A stretch of DNA of 64,000 nt from Halisarca cf. caerulea (Eukaryota; Porifera; Demospongiae; Chondrillida; Halisarcidae). Shown here one piece after another: positions 1-12,600 of the stretch; position 1 is the first letter of the stretch; each line of letters starts with the position of its first letter. The notes under the pieces are model-generated. The model was not told the DNA's origin. It did no database searches and worked only from the letters and a program-made list of their open reading frames with translations. A program made the translations under genes and the position numbers. The stretch spans positions 95,001 through 159,000 of the forward strand of contig CAUJGJ010000451.1 of assembly GCA_963170055.1 (NCBI GenBank). The letters run 5' to 3'.

Positions 1-22
1 TTGAAACTTTTAAAATTCTAAC

Positions 23-34
23 GGTAACGTTACC
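23..34. other. Conserved 12-bp palindrome GGTAACGTTACC (one per monomer)
   Basis: This is a perfect 12-bp dyad, shown here in monomer 1 and repeated about every 133 bp through the window. Its core AACGTT holds one of the three CpG sites of the monomer. Just upstream, TAACGG (19-24) overlaps its left arm, so TAACG occurs twice in direct orientation (19-23, 25-29) and once inverted (28-32). I noticed only 13 monomers where the 12 bases are not perfect. A site this constant beside a hypervariable segment could be bound by a protein or could extrude a small hairpin; neither is shown by sequence alone. Confidence 0.9.
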
Positions 35-85
35 AAATGATTTTTAAATACTTTGCAAATGTTTCATAAGCATTAAATAAAGATT

Positions 86-97
86 ACTACGAGTAGT
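86..97. other. Second dyad ACTAC-GA-GTAGT (one per monomer)
   Basis: Two 5-bp arms, ACTAC and GTAGT, are exact reverse complements around a GA centre. The dyad centre lies 63 bp after the centre of the 12-bp palindrome and 70 bp before the next one, so dyads alternate at roughly half-repeat spacing. It contains the third CpG of the monomer (90-91). The C90G variant (ACTAGGAGTAGT), common in the first 11 kb, breaks the innermost pair of the stem. Confidence 0.8.
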
Positions 98-1729
98 TTA
101 AAAGAAATTAGAAACTTTGGAAATATTATTCTTTTGAAACTTTTAAAATTCTAACGGTAACGTTACCAAATGATTTTTAAATACTTTGCAAATGTGTCAA
201 AAGCCTTAAATAAACATTACTACGAGTAGTTTAAAAGAAATTAGAAACTTTGGAAATATTATTCTTTTGAAACTTTTAAAATTCTAACGGTAACGTTACC
301 AAATGATTTTTAAATACTTTGCAAATGTTTCATAAGCATTAAATAAAGATTACTACGAGTAGTTTAAAAGAAATTAGAAACTTTGGAAATATTATTCTTT
401 TGAAACTTTTAAAATTCTAACGGTAACGTTACCAAATGATTTTTAAATACTTTGCAAATGTTTCATAAGCATTAAATAAAGATTACTAGGAGTAGTTTAA
501 AAGAAATTAGAAACTTTGGAAATATTATTCTTTTGAAACTTTTAAACTTCTAACGGTAACGTTACCAAATGATTTTTAAATACTTTGCAAATGTTTCATA
601 AGCATTAAATAAAGATTACTACGAGTAGTTTAAAAGAAATTAGAAACTTTGGAAATATTATTCTTTTGAAACTTTTAAAATTCTAACGGTAACGTTACCA
701 AATGATTTTTAAATACTTTGCAAATGTTTCATAAGCATTAAATAAAGATTACTAGGAGTAGTTTAAAAGAAATTAGAAACTTTGGAAATATTATTCTTTT
801 GAAACTTTTAAAATTCTAACGGTAACGTTACCAAATGATTTTTAAATACTTTGCAAATGTTTCATAAGCATTAAATAAAGATTACTACGAGTAGTTTAAA
901 AGAAATTAGAAACTTTGGAAATATTATTCTTTTGAAACTTTTAAAATTCTAACGGTAACGTTACCAAATGATTTTTAAATACTTTGCAAGTTTGTCATCA
1001 GCATTAAATAAAGATTACTAGGAGTAGTTTAAAAGAAATTAGAAACTTTGGAAATATTATTCTTTTGAAACTTTTAAAATTCTAACGGTAACGTTACCAA
1101 ATGATTTTTAAATACTTTGCAAATGTTTCATAAGCATTAAATAAAGATTACTACGAGTAGTTTAAAAGAAATTAGAAACTTTGGAAATATTATTCTTTTG
1201 AAACTTTTAAACTTCTAACGGTAACGTTACCAAATGATTTTTAAATACTTTGCAAATGTTTCATAAGCATTAAATAAAGATTACTACGAGTAGTTTAAAA
1301 GAAATTAGAAACTTTGGAAATATTATTCTTTTGAAACTTTTAAAATTCTAACGGTAACGTTACCAAATGATTTTTAAATACTTTGCAAATGTGTCAAAAG
1401 CCTTAAATAAACATTACTACGAGTAGTTTAAAAGAAATTAGAAACTTTGGAAATATTATTCTTTTGAAACTTTTAAAATTCTAACGGTAACGTTACCAAA
1501 TGATTTTTAAATACTTTGCAAATGTTTCATAAGCATTAAATAAAGATTACTAGGAGTAGTTTAAAAGAAATTAGAAACTTTGGAAATATTATTCTTTTGA
1601 AACTTTTAAAATTCTAACGGTAACGTTACCAAATGATTTTTAAATACTTTGCAAGTTTGTCATCAGCATTAAATAAAGATTACTAGGAGTAGTTTAAAAG
1701 AAATTAGAAACTTTGGAAATATTATTCTT

Positions 1730-1862
1730 TTGAAACTTTTAAAATTCTAACGGTAACGTTACCAAATGATTTTTAAATACTTTGCAAATGTGTCAAAAGC
1801 CTTAAATAAAAATTACTACGAGTAGTTTAAAAGAAATTAGAAACTTTGGAAATATTATTCTT
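1730..1862. repeat. Representative family C monomer
   Basis: Family C is marked by CAAATGTGTCAAAAGCCTTA: T63G, T67A, A72C, and G82 replaced. Three subtypes are visible by positions 80-82: AAC at 134-266 and a few others in the first 4.5 kb; AAA as here, the commonest; and TAA (A80T plus G82A), found between about 17.3 and 35.3 kb. A C form that keeps G82 occurs at a few places, for example 62365-62497. C monomers are frequent up to about 37.6 kb and then rare. Confidence 0.95.
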
Positions 1863-2394
1863 TTGAAACTTTTAAACTTCTAACGGTAACGTTACCAAAT
1901 GATTTTTAAATACTTTGCAAAAGTTTCATAAGCATTAAATAAAGATTACTACGAGTAGTTTAAAAGAAATTAGAAACTTTGGAAATATTATTCTTTTGAA
2001 ACTTTTAAAATTCTAACGGTAACGTTACCAAATGATTTTTAAATACTTTGCAAATGTGTCAAAAGCCTTAAATAAACATTACTACGAGTAGTTTAAAAGA
2101 AATTAGAAACTTTGGAAATATTATTCTTTTGAAACTTTTAAAATTCTAACGGTAACGTTACCAAATGATTTTTAAATACTTTGCAAATGTTTCATAAGCA
2201 TTAAATAAAGATTACTAGGAGTAGTTTAAAAGAAATTAGAAACTTTGGAAATATTATTCTTTTGAAACTTTTAAAATTCTAACGGTAACGTTACCAAATG
2301 ATTTTTAAATACTTTGCAAATGTTTCATAAGCATTAAATAAAGATTACTAGGAGTAGTTTAAAAGAAATTAGAAACTTTGGAAATATTATTCTT

Positions 2395-2525
2395 TTGAAA
2401 CTTTTAAACTTCTAACGGTAACGTTACCAAATGATTTTTAAATACTTTGCAAATGTTTCATAAGCATTAAATAAAGATTACTAGGAGTAGTTTAAAAGAA
2501 ATTAGAAACTGGAAATATTATTCTT
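2395..2525. repeat. 131-bp monomer with 2-bp deletion (first)
   Basis: GAAACTTTGG is shortened to GAAACTGG, a loss of two T from positions 116-118. The monomer also carries A15C and C90G. Together with 4787-4917 it is the only monomer pair of this kind seen, and it serves as a unique marker of the 18-mer duplication. Confidence 0.95.
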
Positions 2526-2658
2526 TTGAAACTTTTAAAATTCTAACGGTAACGTTACCAAATGATTTTTAAATACTTTGCAAGTTTGTCATCAGCATTA
2601 AATAAAGATTACTACGAGTAGTTTAAAAGAAATTAGAAACTTTGGAAATATTATTCTT
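2526..2658. repeat. Representative family B monomer
   Basis: Family B is marked by CAAGTTTGTCATCAGC in place of CAAATGTTTCATAAGC. This means four changes against family A: A59G, G61T, T63G and A68C. The rest of the monomer equals the reference. B monomers are scattered through the window, usually alternating with A and C rather than in long runs. Two substitutions further subdivide them: C71T (CAGTATT) and T74A (CATAAAAT). Confidence 0.95.
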
Positions 2659-3589
2659 TTGAAACTTTTAAAATTCTAACGGTAACGTTACCAAATGATT
2701 TTTAAATACTTTGCAAGTTTGTCATCAGCATTAAATAAAGATTACTACGAATAGTTTAAAAGAAATTAGAAACTTTGGAAATATTATTCTTTTGAAACTT
2801 TTAAAATTCTAACGGTAACGTTACCAAATGATTTTTAAATACTTTGCAAGTTTGTCATCAGCATTAAATAAAGATTACTACGAGTAGTTTAAAAGAAATT
2901 AGAAACTTTGGAAATATTATTCTTTTGAAACTTTTAAAATTCTAACGGTAACGTTACCAAATGATTTTTAAATACTTTGCAAATGTTTCATAAGCATTAA
3001 ATAAAGATTACTACGAGTAGTTTAAAAGAAATTAGAAACTTTGGAAATATTATTCTTTTGAAACTTTTAAAATTCTAACGGTAACGTTACCAAATGATTT
3101 TTAAATACTTTGCAAATGTGTCAAAAGCCTTAAATAAAAATTACTACGAGTAGTTTAAAAGAAATTAGAAACTTTGGAAATATTATTCTTTTGAAACTTT
3201 TAAAATTCTAACGGTAACGTTACCAAATGATTTTTAAATACTTTGCAAGTTTGTCATCAGCATTAAATAAAGATTACTAGGAGTAGTTTAAAAGAAATTA
3301 GAAACTTTGGAAATATTATTCTTTTGAAACTTTTAAAATTCTAACGGTAACGTTACCAAATGATTTTTAAATACTTTGCAAGTTTGTCATCAGCATTAAA
3401 TATAGATTACTACGAGTAGTTTAAAAGAAATTAGAAACTTTGGAAATATTATTCTTTTGAAACTTTTAAAATTCTAACGGTAACGTTACCAAATGATTTT
3501 TAAATACTTTGCAAATGTTTCATAAGCATTAAATAAAGATTACTACGAGTAGTTTAAAAGAAATTAGAAACTTTGGAAATATTATTCTT

Positions 3590-5981
3590 TTGAAACTTTT
3601 AAACTTCTAACGGTAACGTTACCAAATGATTTTTAAATACTTTGCAAATGTTTCATAAGCATTAAATAAAGATTACTACGAGTAGTTTAAAAGAAATTAG
3701 AAACTTTGGAAATATTATTCTTTTGAAACTTTTAAAATTCTAACGGTAACGTTACCAAATGATTTTTAAATACTTTGCAAATGTGTCAAAAGCCTTAAAT
3801 AAACATTACTACGAGTAGTTTAAAAGAAATTAGAAACTTTGGAAATATTATTCTTTTGAAACTTTTAAAATTCTAACGGTAACGTTACCAAATGATTTTT
3901 AAATACTTTGCAAATGTTTCATAAGCATTAAATAAAGATTACTAGGAGTAGTTTAAAAGAAATTAGAAACTTTGGAAATATTATTCTTTTGAAACTTTTA
4001 AAATTCTAACGGTAACGTTACCAAATGATTTTTAAATACTTTGCAAGTTTGTCATCAGCATTAAATAAAGATTACTAGGAGTAGTTTAAAAGAAATTAGA
4101 AACTTTGGAAATATTATTCTTTTGAAACTTTTAAAATTCTAACGGTAACGTTACCAAATGATTTTTAAATACTTTGCAAATGTGTCAAAAGCCTTAAATA
4201 AAAATTACTACGAGTAGTTTAAAAGAAATTAGAAACTTTGGAAATATTATTCTTTTGAAACTTTTAAACTTCTAACGGTAACGTTACCAAATGATTTTTA
4301 AATACTTTGCAAAAGTTTCATAAGCATTAAATAAAGATTACTACGAGTAGTTTAAAAGAAATTAGAAACTTTGGAAATATTATTCTTTTGAAACTTTTAA
4401 AATTCTAACGGTAACGTTACCAAATGATTTTTAAATACTTTGCAAATGTGTCAAAAGCCTTAAATAAACATTACTACGAGTAGTTTAAAAGAAATTAGAA
4501 ACTTTGGAAATATTATTCTTTTGAAACTTTTAAAATTCTAACGGTAACGTTACCAAATGATTTTTAAATACTTTGCAAATGTTTCATAAGCATTAAATAA
4601 AGATTACTACGAGTAGTTTAAAAGAAATTAGAAACTTTGGAAATATTATTCTTTTGAAACTTTTAAAATTCTAACGGTAACGTTACCAAATGATTTTTAA
4701 ATACTTTGCAAATGTTTCATAAGCATTAAATAAAGATTACTAGGAGTAGTTTAAAAGAAATTAGAAACTTTGGAAATATTATTCTTTTGAAACTTTTAAA
4801 CTTCTAACGGTAACGTTACCAAATGATTTTTAAATACTTTGCAAATGTTTCATAAGCATTAAATAAAGATTACTAGGAGTAGTTTAAAAGAAATTAGAAA
4901 CTGGAAATATTATTCTTTTGAAACTTTTAAAATTCTAACGGTAACGTTACCAAATGATTTTTAAATACTTTGCAAGTTTGTCATCAGCATTAAATAAAGA
5001 TTACTACGAGTAGTTTAAAAGAAATTAGAAACTTTGGAAATATTATTCTTTTGAAACTTTTAAAATTCTAACGGTAACGTTACCAAATGATTTTTAAATA
5101 CTTTGCAAGTTTGTCATCAGCATTAAATAAAGATTACTACGAATAGTTTAAAAGAAATTAGAAACTTTGGAAATATTATTCTTTTGAAACTTTTAAAATT
5201 CTAACGGTAACGTTACCAAATGATTTTTAAATACTTTGCAAGTTTGTCATCAGCATTAAATAAAGATTACTACGAGTAGTTTAAAAGAAATTAGAAACTT
5301 TGGAAATATTATTCTTTTGAAACTTTTAAAATTCTAACGGTAACGTTACCAAATGATTTTTAAATACTTTGCAAATGTTTCATAAGCATTAAATAAAGAT
5401 TACTACGAGTAGTTTAAAAGAAATTAGAAACTTTGGAAATATTATTCTTTTGAAACTTTTAAAATTCTAACGGTAACGTTACCAAATGATTTTTAAATAC
5501 TTTGCAAATGTGTCAAAAGCCTTAAATAAAAATTACTACGAGTAGTTTAAAAGAAATTAGAAACTTTGGAAATATTATTCTTTTGAAACTTTTAAAATTC
5601 TAACGGTAACGTTACCAAATGATTTTTAAATACTTTGCAAGTTTGTCATCAGCATTAAATAAAGATTACTACGAGTAGTTTAAAAGAAATTAGAAACTTT
5701 GGAAATATTATTCTTTTGAAACTTTTAAAATTCTAACGGTAACGTTACCAAATGATTTTTAAATACTTTGCAAGTTTGTCATCAGCATTAAATATAGATT
5801 ACTACGAGTAGTTTAAAAGAAATTAGAAACTTTGGAAATATTATTCTTTTGAAACTTTTAAAATTCTAACGGTAACGTTACCAAATGATTTTTAAATACT
5901 TTGCAAATGTTTCATAAGCATTAAATAAAGATTACTACGAGTAGTTTAAAAGAAATTAGAAACTTTGGAAATATTATTCTT
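3590..5981. repeat. 18-mer higher-order repeat, copy 2 (2392 bp)
   Basis: Direct tandem copy of the preceding 18 monomers. The 2-bp deletion (before 4903), T60A (4309), G93A (5140) and A80T (5793) all sit 2392 bp after their partners. Two differences seen are C90G present in copy 1 but absent here, in the 8th and 16th monomers. The next monomer (5982) is family B with C90G and lacks A15C, so the copy ends here. Confidence 0.93.
4787..4917. repeat. 131-bp monomer with 2-bp deletion (second)
   Basis: Same A15C, C90G and two-T deletion as 2395-2525, exactly 2392 bp further on. Shared descent by duplication is much likelier than a repeat event. Confidence 0.95.
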
Positions 5982-6646
5982 TTGAAACTTTTAAAATTCT
6001 AACGGTAACGTTACCAAATGATTTTTAAATACTTTGCAAGTTTGTCATCAGCATTAAATAAAGATTACTAGGAGTAGTTTAAAAGAAATTAGAAACTTTG
6101 GAAATATTATTCTTTTGAAACTTTTAAAATTCTAACGGTAACGTTACCAAATGATTTTTAAATACTTTGCAAATGTTTCATAAGCATTAAATAAAGATTA
6201 CTACGAGTAGTTTAAAAGAACTTAGAAACTTTGGAAATATTATTCTTTTGAAACTTTTAAAATTCTAACGGTAACGTTACCAAATGATTTTTAAATACTT
6301 TGCAAATGTTTCATAAGCATTAAATAAAGATTACTACGAGTAGTTTAAAAGAAATTAGAAACTTTGGAAATATTATTCTTTTGAAACTTTTAAAATTCTA
6401 ACGGTAACGTTACCAAATGATTTTTAAATACTTTGCAAATGTGTCAAAAGCGTTAAATAAAGATTACTACGAGTAGTTTAAAAGAAATTAGAAACTTTGG
6501 AAATATTATTCTTTTGAAACTTTTAAAATTCTAACGGTAACGTTACCAAATGATTTTTAAATACTTTGCAAGTTTGTCATCAGCATTAAATAAAGATTAC
6601 TACGAGTAGTTTAAAAGAAATTAGAAACTTTGGAAATATTATTCTT
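5583..6646. repeat. 8-monomer block, copy 1 of a 21-monomer-spaced duplication
   Basis: Order B, B(A80T), A, B(C90G), A, A, C, B. The same order occurs 2793 bp (21 monomers) later. The A80T marker is at 5793 here and 8586 there. It overlaps the last three monomers of the 18-mer copy 2, so this block was copied after or across that junction. The fifth monomer has private A107C near 6221, absent from the other copy. Confidence 0.75.
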
Positions 6647-9600
6647 TTGAAACTTTTAAAATTCTAACGGTAACGTTACCAAATGATTTTTAAATACTAT
6701 GCAAATGTGTCAAAAGCCTTAAATAAAAATTACTACGAGTAGTTTAAAAGAAATTAGAAACTTTGGAAATATTATTCTTTTGAAACTTTTAAAATTCTAA
6801 CGGTAACGTTACCAAATGATTTTTAAATACTTTGCAAGTTTGTCATCAGCATTAAATAAAGATTACTACGAGTAGTTTAAAAGAAATTAGAAACTTTGTA
6901 AATATTATTCTTTTGAAACTTTTAAAATTCTAACGGTAACGTTACCAAATGATTTTTAAATACTTTGCAAATGTTTCATAAGCATTAAATAAAGATTACT
7001 ACGAGTAGTTTAAAAGAAATTAGAAACTTTGTAAATATTATTCTTTTGAAACTTTTAAAATTCTAACGGTAACGTTACCAAATGATTTTTAAATACTTTG
7101 CAAATGTTTCATAAGCATTAAATAAAGATTACTACGAGTAGTTTAAAAGAAATTCGAAACTTTGGAAATATTATTCTTTTGAAACTTTAAAAATTCTAAC
7201 GGTAACGTTACCAAATGATTTTTAAATACTTTGCAAATGTGTCAAAAGCCTTAAATAAAAATTACTACGAGTAGTTTAAAAGAAATTAGAAACTTTGGAA
7301 ATATTATTCTTTTGAAACTTTTAAAATTCTAACGGTAACGTTACCAAATGATTTTTAAATACTTTGCAAATGTTTCATAAGCATTAAATAAAGATTACTA
7401 CGAGTAGTTTAAAAGAAATTAGAAACTTTGGAAATATTATTCTTTTGAAACTTTCAAAATTCTAACGGTAACGTTACCAAATGATTTTTAAATACTTTGC
7501 AAATGTGTCAAAAGCCTTAAATAAAAATTACTACGAGTAGTTTAAAAGAAATTAGAAACTTTGGAAATATTATTCTTTTGAAACTTTTAAAATTCTAACG
7601 GTAACGTTACCAAATGATTTTTAAATACTTTGCAAGTTTGTCATCAGCATTAAATAAAGATTACTACGAGTAGTTTAAAAGAAATTAGAAACTTTGGAAA
7701 TATTATTCTTTTGAAACTTTTAAAATTCTAACGGTAACGTTACCAAATGATTTTTAAATACTTTGCAAGTTTGTCATCAGCATTAAATAAAGATTACTAC
7801 GAGTAGTTTAAAAGAAATTAGAAACTTTGGAAATATTATTCTTTTGAAACTTTTAAAATTCTAACGGTAACGTTACCAAATGATTTTTAAATACTTTGCA
7901 AATGTGTCAAAAGCCTTAAATAAAAATTACTACGAGTAGTTTAAAAGAAATTAGAAACTTTGGAAATATTATTCTTTTGAAACTTTTAAAATTCTAACGG
8001 TAACGTTACCAAATGATTTTTAAATACTTTGCAAGTTTGTCATCAGCATTAAATAAAGATTACTACGAGTAGTTTAAAAGAAATTAGAAACTTTGGAAAT
8101 ATTATTCTTTTGAAACTTTTAAAATTCTAACGGTAACGTTACCAAATGATTTTTAAATACTTTGCAAATGTTTCATAAGCATTAAATAAAGATTACTACG
8201 AGTAGTTTAAAAGAAATTAGAAACTTTGAAAATATTATTCTTTTGAAACTTTTAAAATTCTAACGGTAACGTTACCAAATGATTTTTAAATACTTTGCAA
8301 ATGTTTCATAAGCATTAAATAAAGATTACTACGAGTAGTTTAAAAGAAATTAGAAACTTTGGAAATATTATTCTTTTGAAACTTTTAAAATTCTAACGGT
8401 AACGTTACCAAATGATTTTTAAATACTTTGCAAGTTTGTCATCAGCATTAAATAAAGATTACTACGAGTAGTTTAAAAGAAATTAGAAACTTTGGAAATA
8501 TTATTCTTTTGAAACTTTTAAAATTCTAACGGTAACGTTACCAAATGATTTTTAAATACTTTGCAAGTTTGTCATCAGCATTAAATATAGATTACTACGA
8601 GTAGTTTAAAAGAAATTAGAAACTTTGGAAATATTATTCTTTTGAAACTTTTAAAATTCTAACGGTAACGTTACCAAATGATTTTTAAATACTTTGCAAA
8701 TGTTTCATAAGCATTAAATAAAGATTACTACGAGTAGTTTAAAAGAAATTAGAAACTTTGGAAATATTATTCTTTTGAAACTTTTAAAATTCTAACGGTA
8801 ACGTTACCAAATGATTTTTAAATACTTTGCAAGTTTGTCATCAGCATTAAATAAAGATTACTAGGAGTAGTTTAAAAGAAATTAGAAACTTTGGAAATAT
8901 TATTCTTTTGAAACTTTTAAAATTCTAACGGTAACGTTACCAAATGATTTTTAAATACTTTGCAAATGTTTCATAAGCATTAAATAAAGATTACTACGAG
9001 TAGTTTGAAAGAAATTAGAAACTTTGGAAATATTATTCTTTTGAAACTTTTAAAATTCTAACGGTAACGTTACCAAATGATTTTTAAATACTTTGCAAAT
9101 GTTTCATAAGCATTAAATAAAGATTACTACGAGTAGTTTAAAAGAAATTAGAAACTTTGGAAATATTATTCTTTTGAAACTTTTAAAATTCTAACGGTAA
9201 CGTTACCAAATGATTTTTAAATACTTTGCAAATGTGTCAAAAGCCTTAAATAAAAATTACTACGAGTAGTTTAAATGAAATTAGAAACTTTGGAAATATT
9301 ATTCTTTTGAAACTTTTAAAATTCTAACGGTAACGTTACCAAATGATTTTTAAATACTTTGCAAGTTTGTCATCAGCATTAAATAAAGATTACTACGAGT
9401 AGTTTAAAAGAAATTAGAAACTTTGGAAATATTATTCTTTTGAAACTTTTAAAATTCTAACGGTAACGTTACCAAATGATTTTTAAATACTTTGCAAGTT
9501 TGTCATCAGCATTAAATATAGATTACTACGAGTAGTTTAAAAGAAATTAGAAACTTTGGAAATATTATTCTTTTGAAACTTTTAAAATTCTAACGGTAAC

Positions 9601-12600
9601 GTTACCAAATGATTTTTAAATACTTTGCAAATGTGTCAAAAGCCTTAAATAAAAATTACTACGAGTAGTTTAAAAGAAATTAGAAACTTTGGAAATATTA
9701 TTCTTTTGAAACTTTTAAAATTCTAACGGTAACGTTACCAAATGATTTTTAAATACTTTGCAAGTTTGTCATCAGCATTAAATAAAGATTACTACGAGTA
9801 GTTTAAAAGAAATTAGAAACTTTGGAAATATTATTCTTTTTAAACTTTTAAAATTCTAACGGTAACGTTACCAAATGATTTTTAAATACTTTGCAAATGT
9901 TTCATAAGCATTAAATAAAGATTACTACGAGTAGTTTAAAAGAAATTAGAAACTTTGAAAATATTATTCTTTTGAAACTTTTAAAATTCTAACGGTAACG
10001 TTACCAAATGATTTTTAAATACTTTGCAAATGTTTCATAAGCATTAAATAAAGATTACTACGAGTAGTTTAAAAGAAATTAGAAACTTTGGAAATATTAT
10101 TCTTTTGAAACTTTTAAAATTCTAACGGTAACGTTACCAAATGATTTTTAAATACTTTGCAAGTTTGTCATCAGCATTAAATAAAGATTACTACGAGTAG
10201 TTTAAAAGAAATTAGAAACTTTGGAAATATTATTCTTTTGAAACTTTTAAAATTCTAACGGTAACGTTACCAAATGATTTTTAAATACTTTGCAAATGTT
10301 TCATAAGCATTAAATAAAGATTACTACGAGTAGTTTAAAAGAAATTAGAAACTTTGGAAATATTATTCTTTTGAAACTTTTAAAATTCTAACGGTAACGT
10401 TACCAAATGATTTTTAAATACTTTGCAAATGTTTCATAAGCATTAAATAAAGATTACTAGGAGTAGTTTAAAAGAAATTAGAAACTTTGAAAATATTATT
10501 CTTTTGAAACTTTTAAAATTCTAACGGTAACGTTACCAAATGATTTTTAAATACTTTGCAAATGTTTCATAAGCATTAAATAAAGATTACTACGAGTAGT
10601 TTAAAAGAAATTAGAAACTTTGGAAATATTATTCTTTTGAAACTTTTAAAATTCTAACGGTAACGTTACCAAATGATTTTTAAATACTTTGCAAATGTTT
10701 CATAAGCATTAAATAAAGATTACTACGAGTAGTTTAAAAGAAATTAGAAACTTTGGAAATATTATTCTTTTGAAACTTTTAAAATTCTAACGGTAACGTT
10801 ACCAAATGATTTTTAAATACTTTGCAAGTTTGTCATCAGCATTAAATAAAGATTACTACGAGTAGTTTAAAAGAAATTAGAAACTTTGGAAATATTATTC
10901 TTTTGAAACTTTTAAAATTCTAACGGTAACGTTACCAAATGATTTTTAAATACTTTGCAAGTTTGTCATCAGCATTAAATAAAGATTACTACGAGTAGTT
11001 TAAAAGAAATTAGAAACTTTGGAAATATTATTCTTTTGAAACTTTTAAAATTCTAACGGTAACGTTACCAAATGATTTTTAAATACTTTGCAAGTTTGTC
11101 ATCAGCATTAAATAAAGATTACTACGAGTAGTTTAAAAGAAATTAGAAACTTTGGAAATATTATTCTTTTGAAACTTTTAAAATTCTAACGGTAACGTTA
11201 CCAAATGATTTTTAAATACTTTGCAAATGTGTCAAAAGCCTTAAATAAAAATTACTAGGAGTAGTTTAAAAGAAATTAGAAACTTTGGAAATATTATTCT
11301 TTTGAAACTTTTAAAATTCTAACGGTAACGTTACCAAATGATTTTTAAATACTTTGCAAGTTTGTCATCAGCATTAAATAAAGATTACTACAAGTAGTTT
11401 AAAAGAAATTAGAAACTTTGTAAATATTATTCTTTTGAAACTTTTAAAATTCTAACGGTAACGTTACCAAATGATTTTTAAATACTTTGCAAATGTTTCA
11501 TAAGCATTAAATAAAGATTACTACGAGTAGTTTAAAAGAAATTAGAAACTTTGGAAATATTATTCTTTTGAAACTTTTAAAATTCTAACGGTAACGTTAC
11601 CAAATGATTTTTAAATACTTTGCAAATGTGTCAAAAGCCTTAAATAAAAATTACTACGAGTAGTTTAAAAGAAATTAGAAACTTTGGAAATATTATTCTT
11701 TTGAAACTTTTAAAATTCTAACGGTAACGTTACCAAATGATTTTTAAATACTTTGCAAGTTTGTCATCAGCATTAAATAAAGATTACTACGAGTAGTTTA
11801 AAAGAAATTAGAAACTTTGGAAATATTATTCTTTTGAAACTTTTAAAATTCTAACGGTAACGTTACCAAATGATTTTTAAATACTTTGCAAATGTTTCAT
11901 AAGCATTAAATAAAGATTACTACGAGTAGTTTAAAAGAAATTAGAAACTTTGGAAATATTATTCTTTTGAAACTTTTAAAATTCTAACGGTAACGTTACC
12001 AAATGATTTTTAAATACTTTGCAAATGTTTCATAAGCATTAAATAAAGATTACTACGAGTAGTTTAAAAGAAATTAGAAACTTTGGAAATATTATTCTTT
12101 TGAAACTTTTAAAATTCTAACGGTAACGTTACCAAATGATTTTTAAATACTTTGCAAATGTGTCAAAAGCCTTAAATAAAAATTACTACGAGTAGTTTAA
12201 AAGAAATTAGAAACTTTGGAAATATTATTCTTTTGAAACTTTTAAAATTCTAACGGTAACGTTACCAAATGATTTTTAAATACTTTGCAAGTTTGTCATC
12301 AGCATTAAATAAAGATTACTACGAGTAGTTTAAAAGAAATTAGAAACTTTGGAAATATTATTCTTTTGAAACTTTTAAAATTCTAACGGTAACGTTACCA
12401 AATGATTTTTAAATACTTTGCAAATGTTTCATAAGCATTAAATAAAGATTACTACGAGTAGTTTAAAAGAAATTAGAAACTTTGGAAATATTATTCTTTT
12501 GAAACTTTTAAAATTCTAACGGTAACGTTACCAAATGATTTTTAAATACTTTGCAAATGTTTCATAAGCATTAAATAAAGATTACTACGAGTAGTTTAAA

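Larger units (their letters stand above)
1..133. repeat. Reference monomer, family A
   Basis: This first monomer is the commonest form (family A) and is used here for numbering. In order it holds: TTTTAAAA (8-15), a TAACG hexamer unit (19-24), the palindrome GGTAACGTTACC (23-34), an A/T tract ATTTTTAAAT (40-49), the family-defining segment (59-82, here AAATGTTTCATAAGCATT around it), the dyad ACTAC-GA-GTAGT (86-97), TTTAAAA (97-103), TTAGAA (108-113) and GAAACTTTGG (111-120). GAAACTTT also occurs at 3-10, so it comes twice per period. TTAGAA at 108-113 pairs as an inverted repeat with TTCTAA at 16-21 of the next monomer. Many other monomers match it exactly or nearly so. Confidence 0.97.
1..1197. 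repeat. Left-edge mixed monomers (monomers 1-9)
   Basis: Nine monomers in the order A, C(AAC), A, A, A, A, A, B, A. C90G is present in monomers 4, 6 and 8, and A15C in monomer 5. They do not form a clean higher-order unit within the window. Nothing other than satellite is present. Confidence 0.9.
1198..3589. repeat. 18-mer higher-order repeat, copy 1 (2392 bp)
   Basis: Eighteen monomers whose ordered variants are repeated in the next 2392 bp. Markers at matching places are A15C at the start, C(AAC) second, T60A (GCAAAAGTTTC, from 1917), a 2-bp deletion (before 2511), G93A (CGAATAG, from 2748) and A80T (from 3401). Each recurs exactly 2392 bp later, which is 18 x 133 minus the 2-bp deletion. 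The upstream neighbour (monomer 8) does not match its counterpart (monomer 26), which helps place the left boundary. Confidence 0.93.

Noticed and set aside
19..34. Telomere-like repeat in CTAACGGTAACGTTACC
   Set aside because: It looks like degenerate TTAGG or TTAGGG complements, but neither exact unit occurs in tandem and the motif is a single fixed box per 133 bp.
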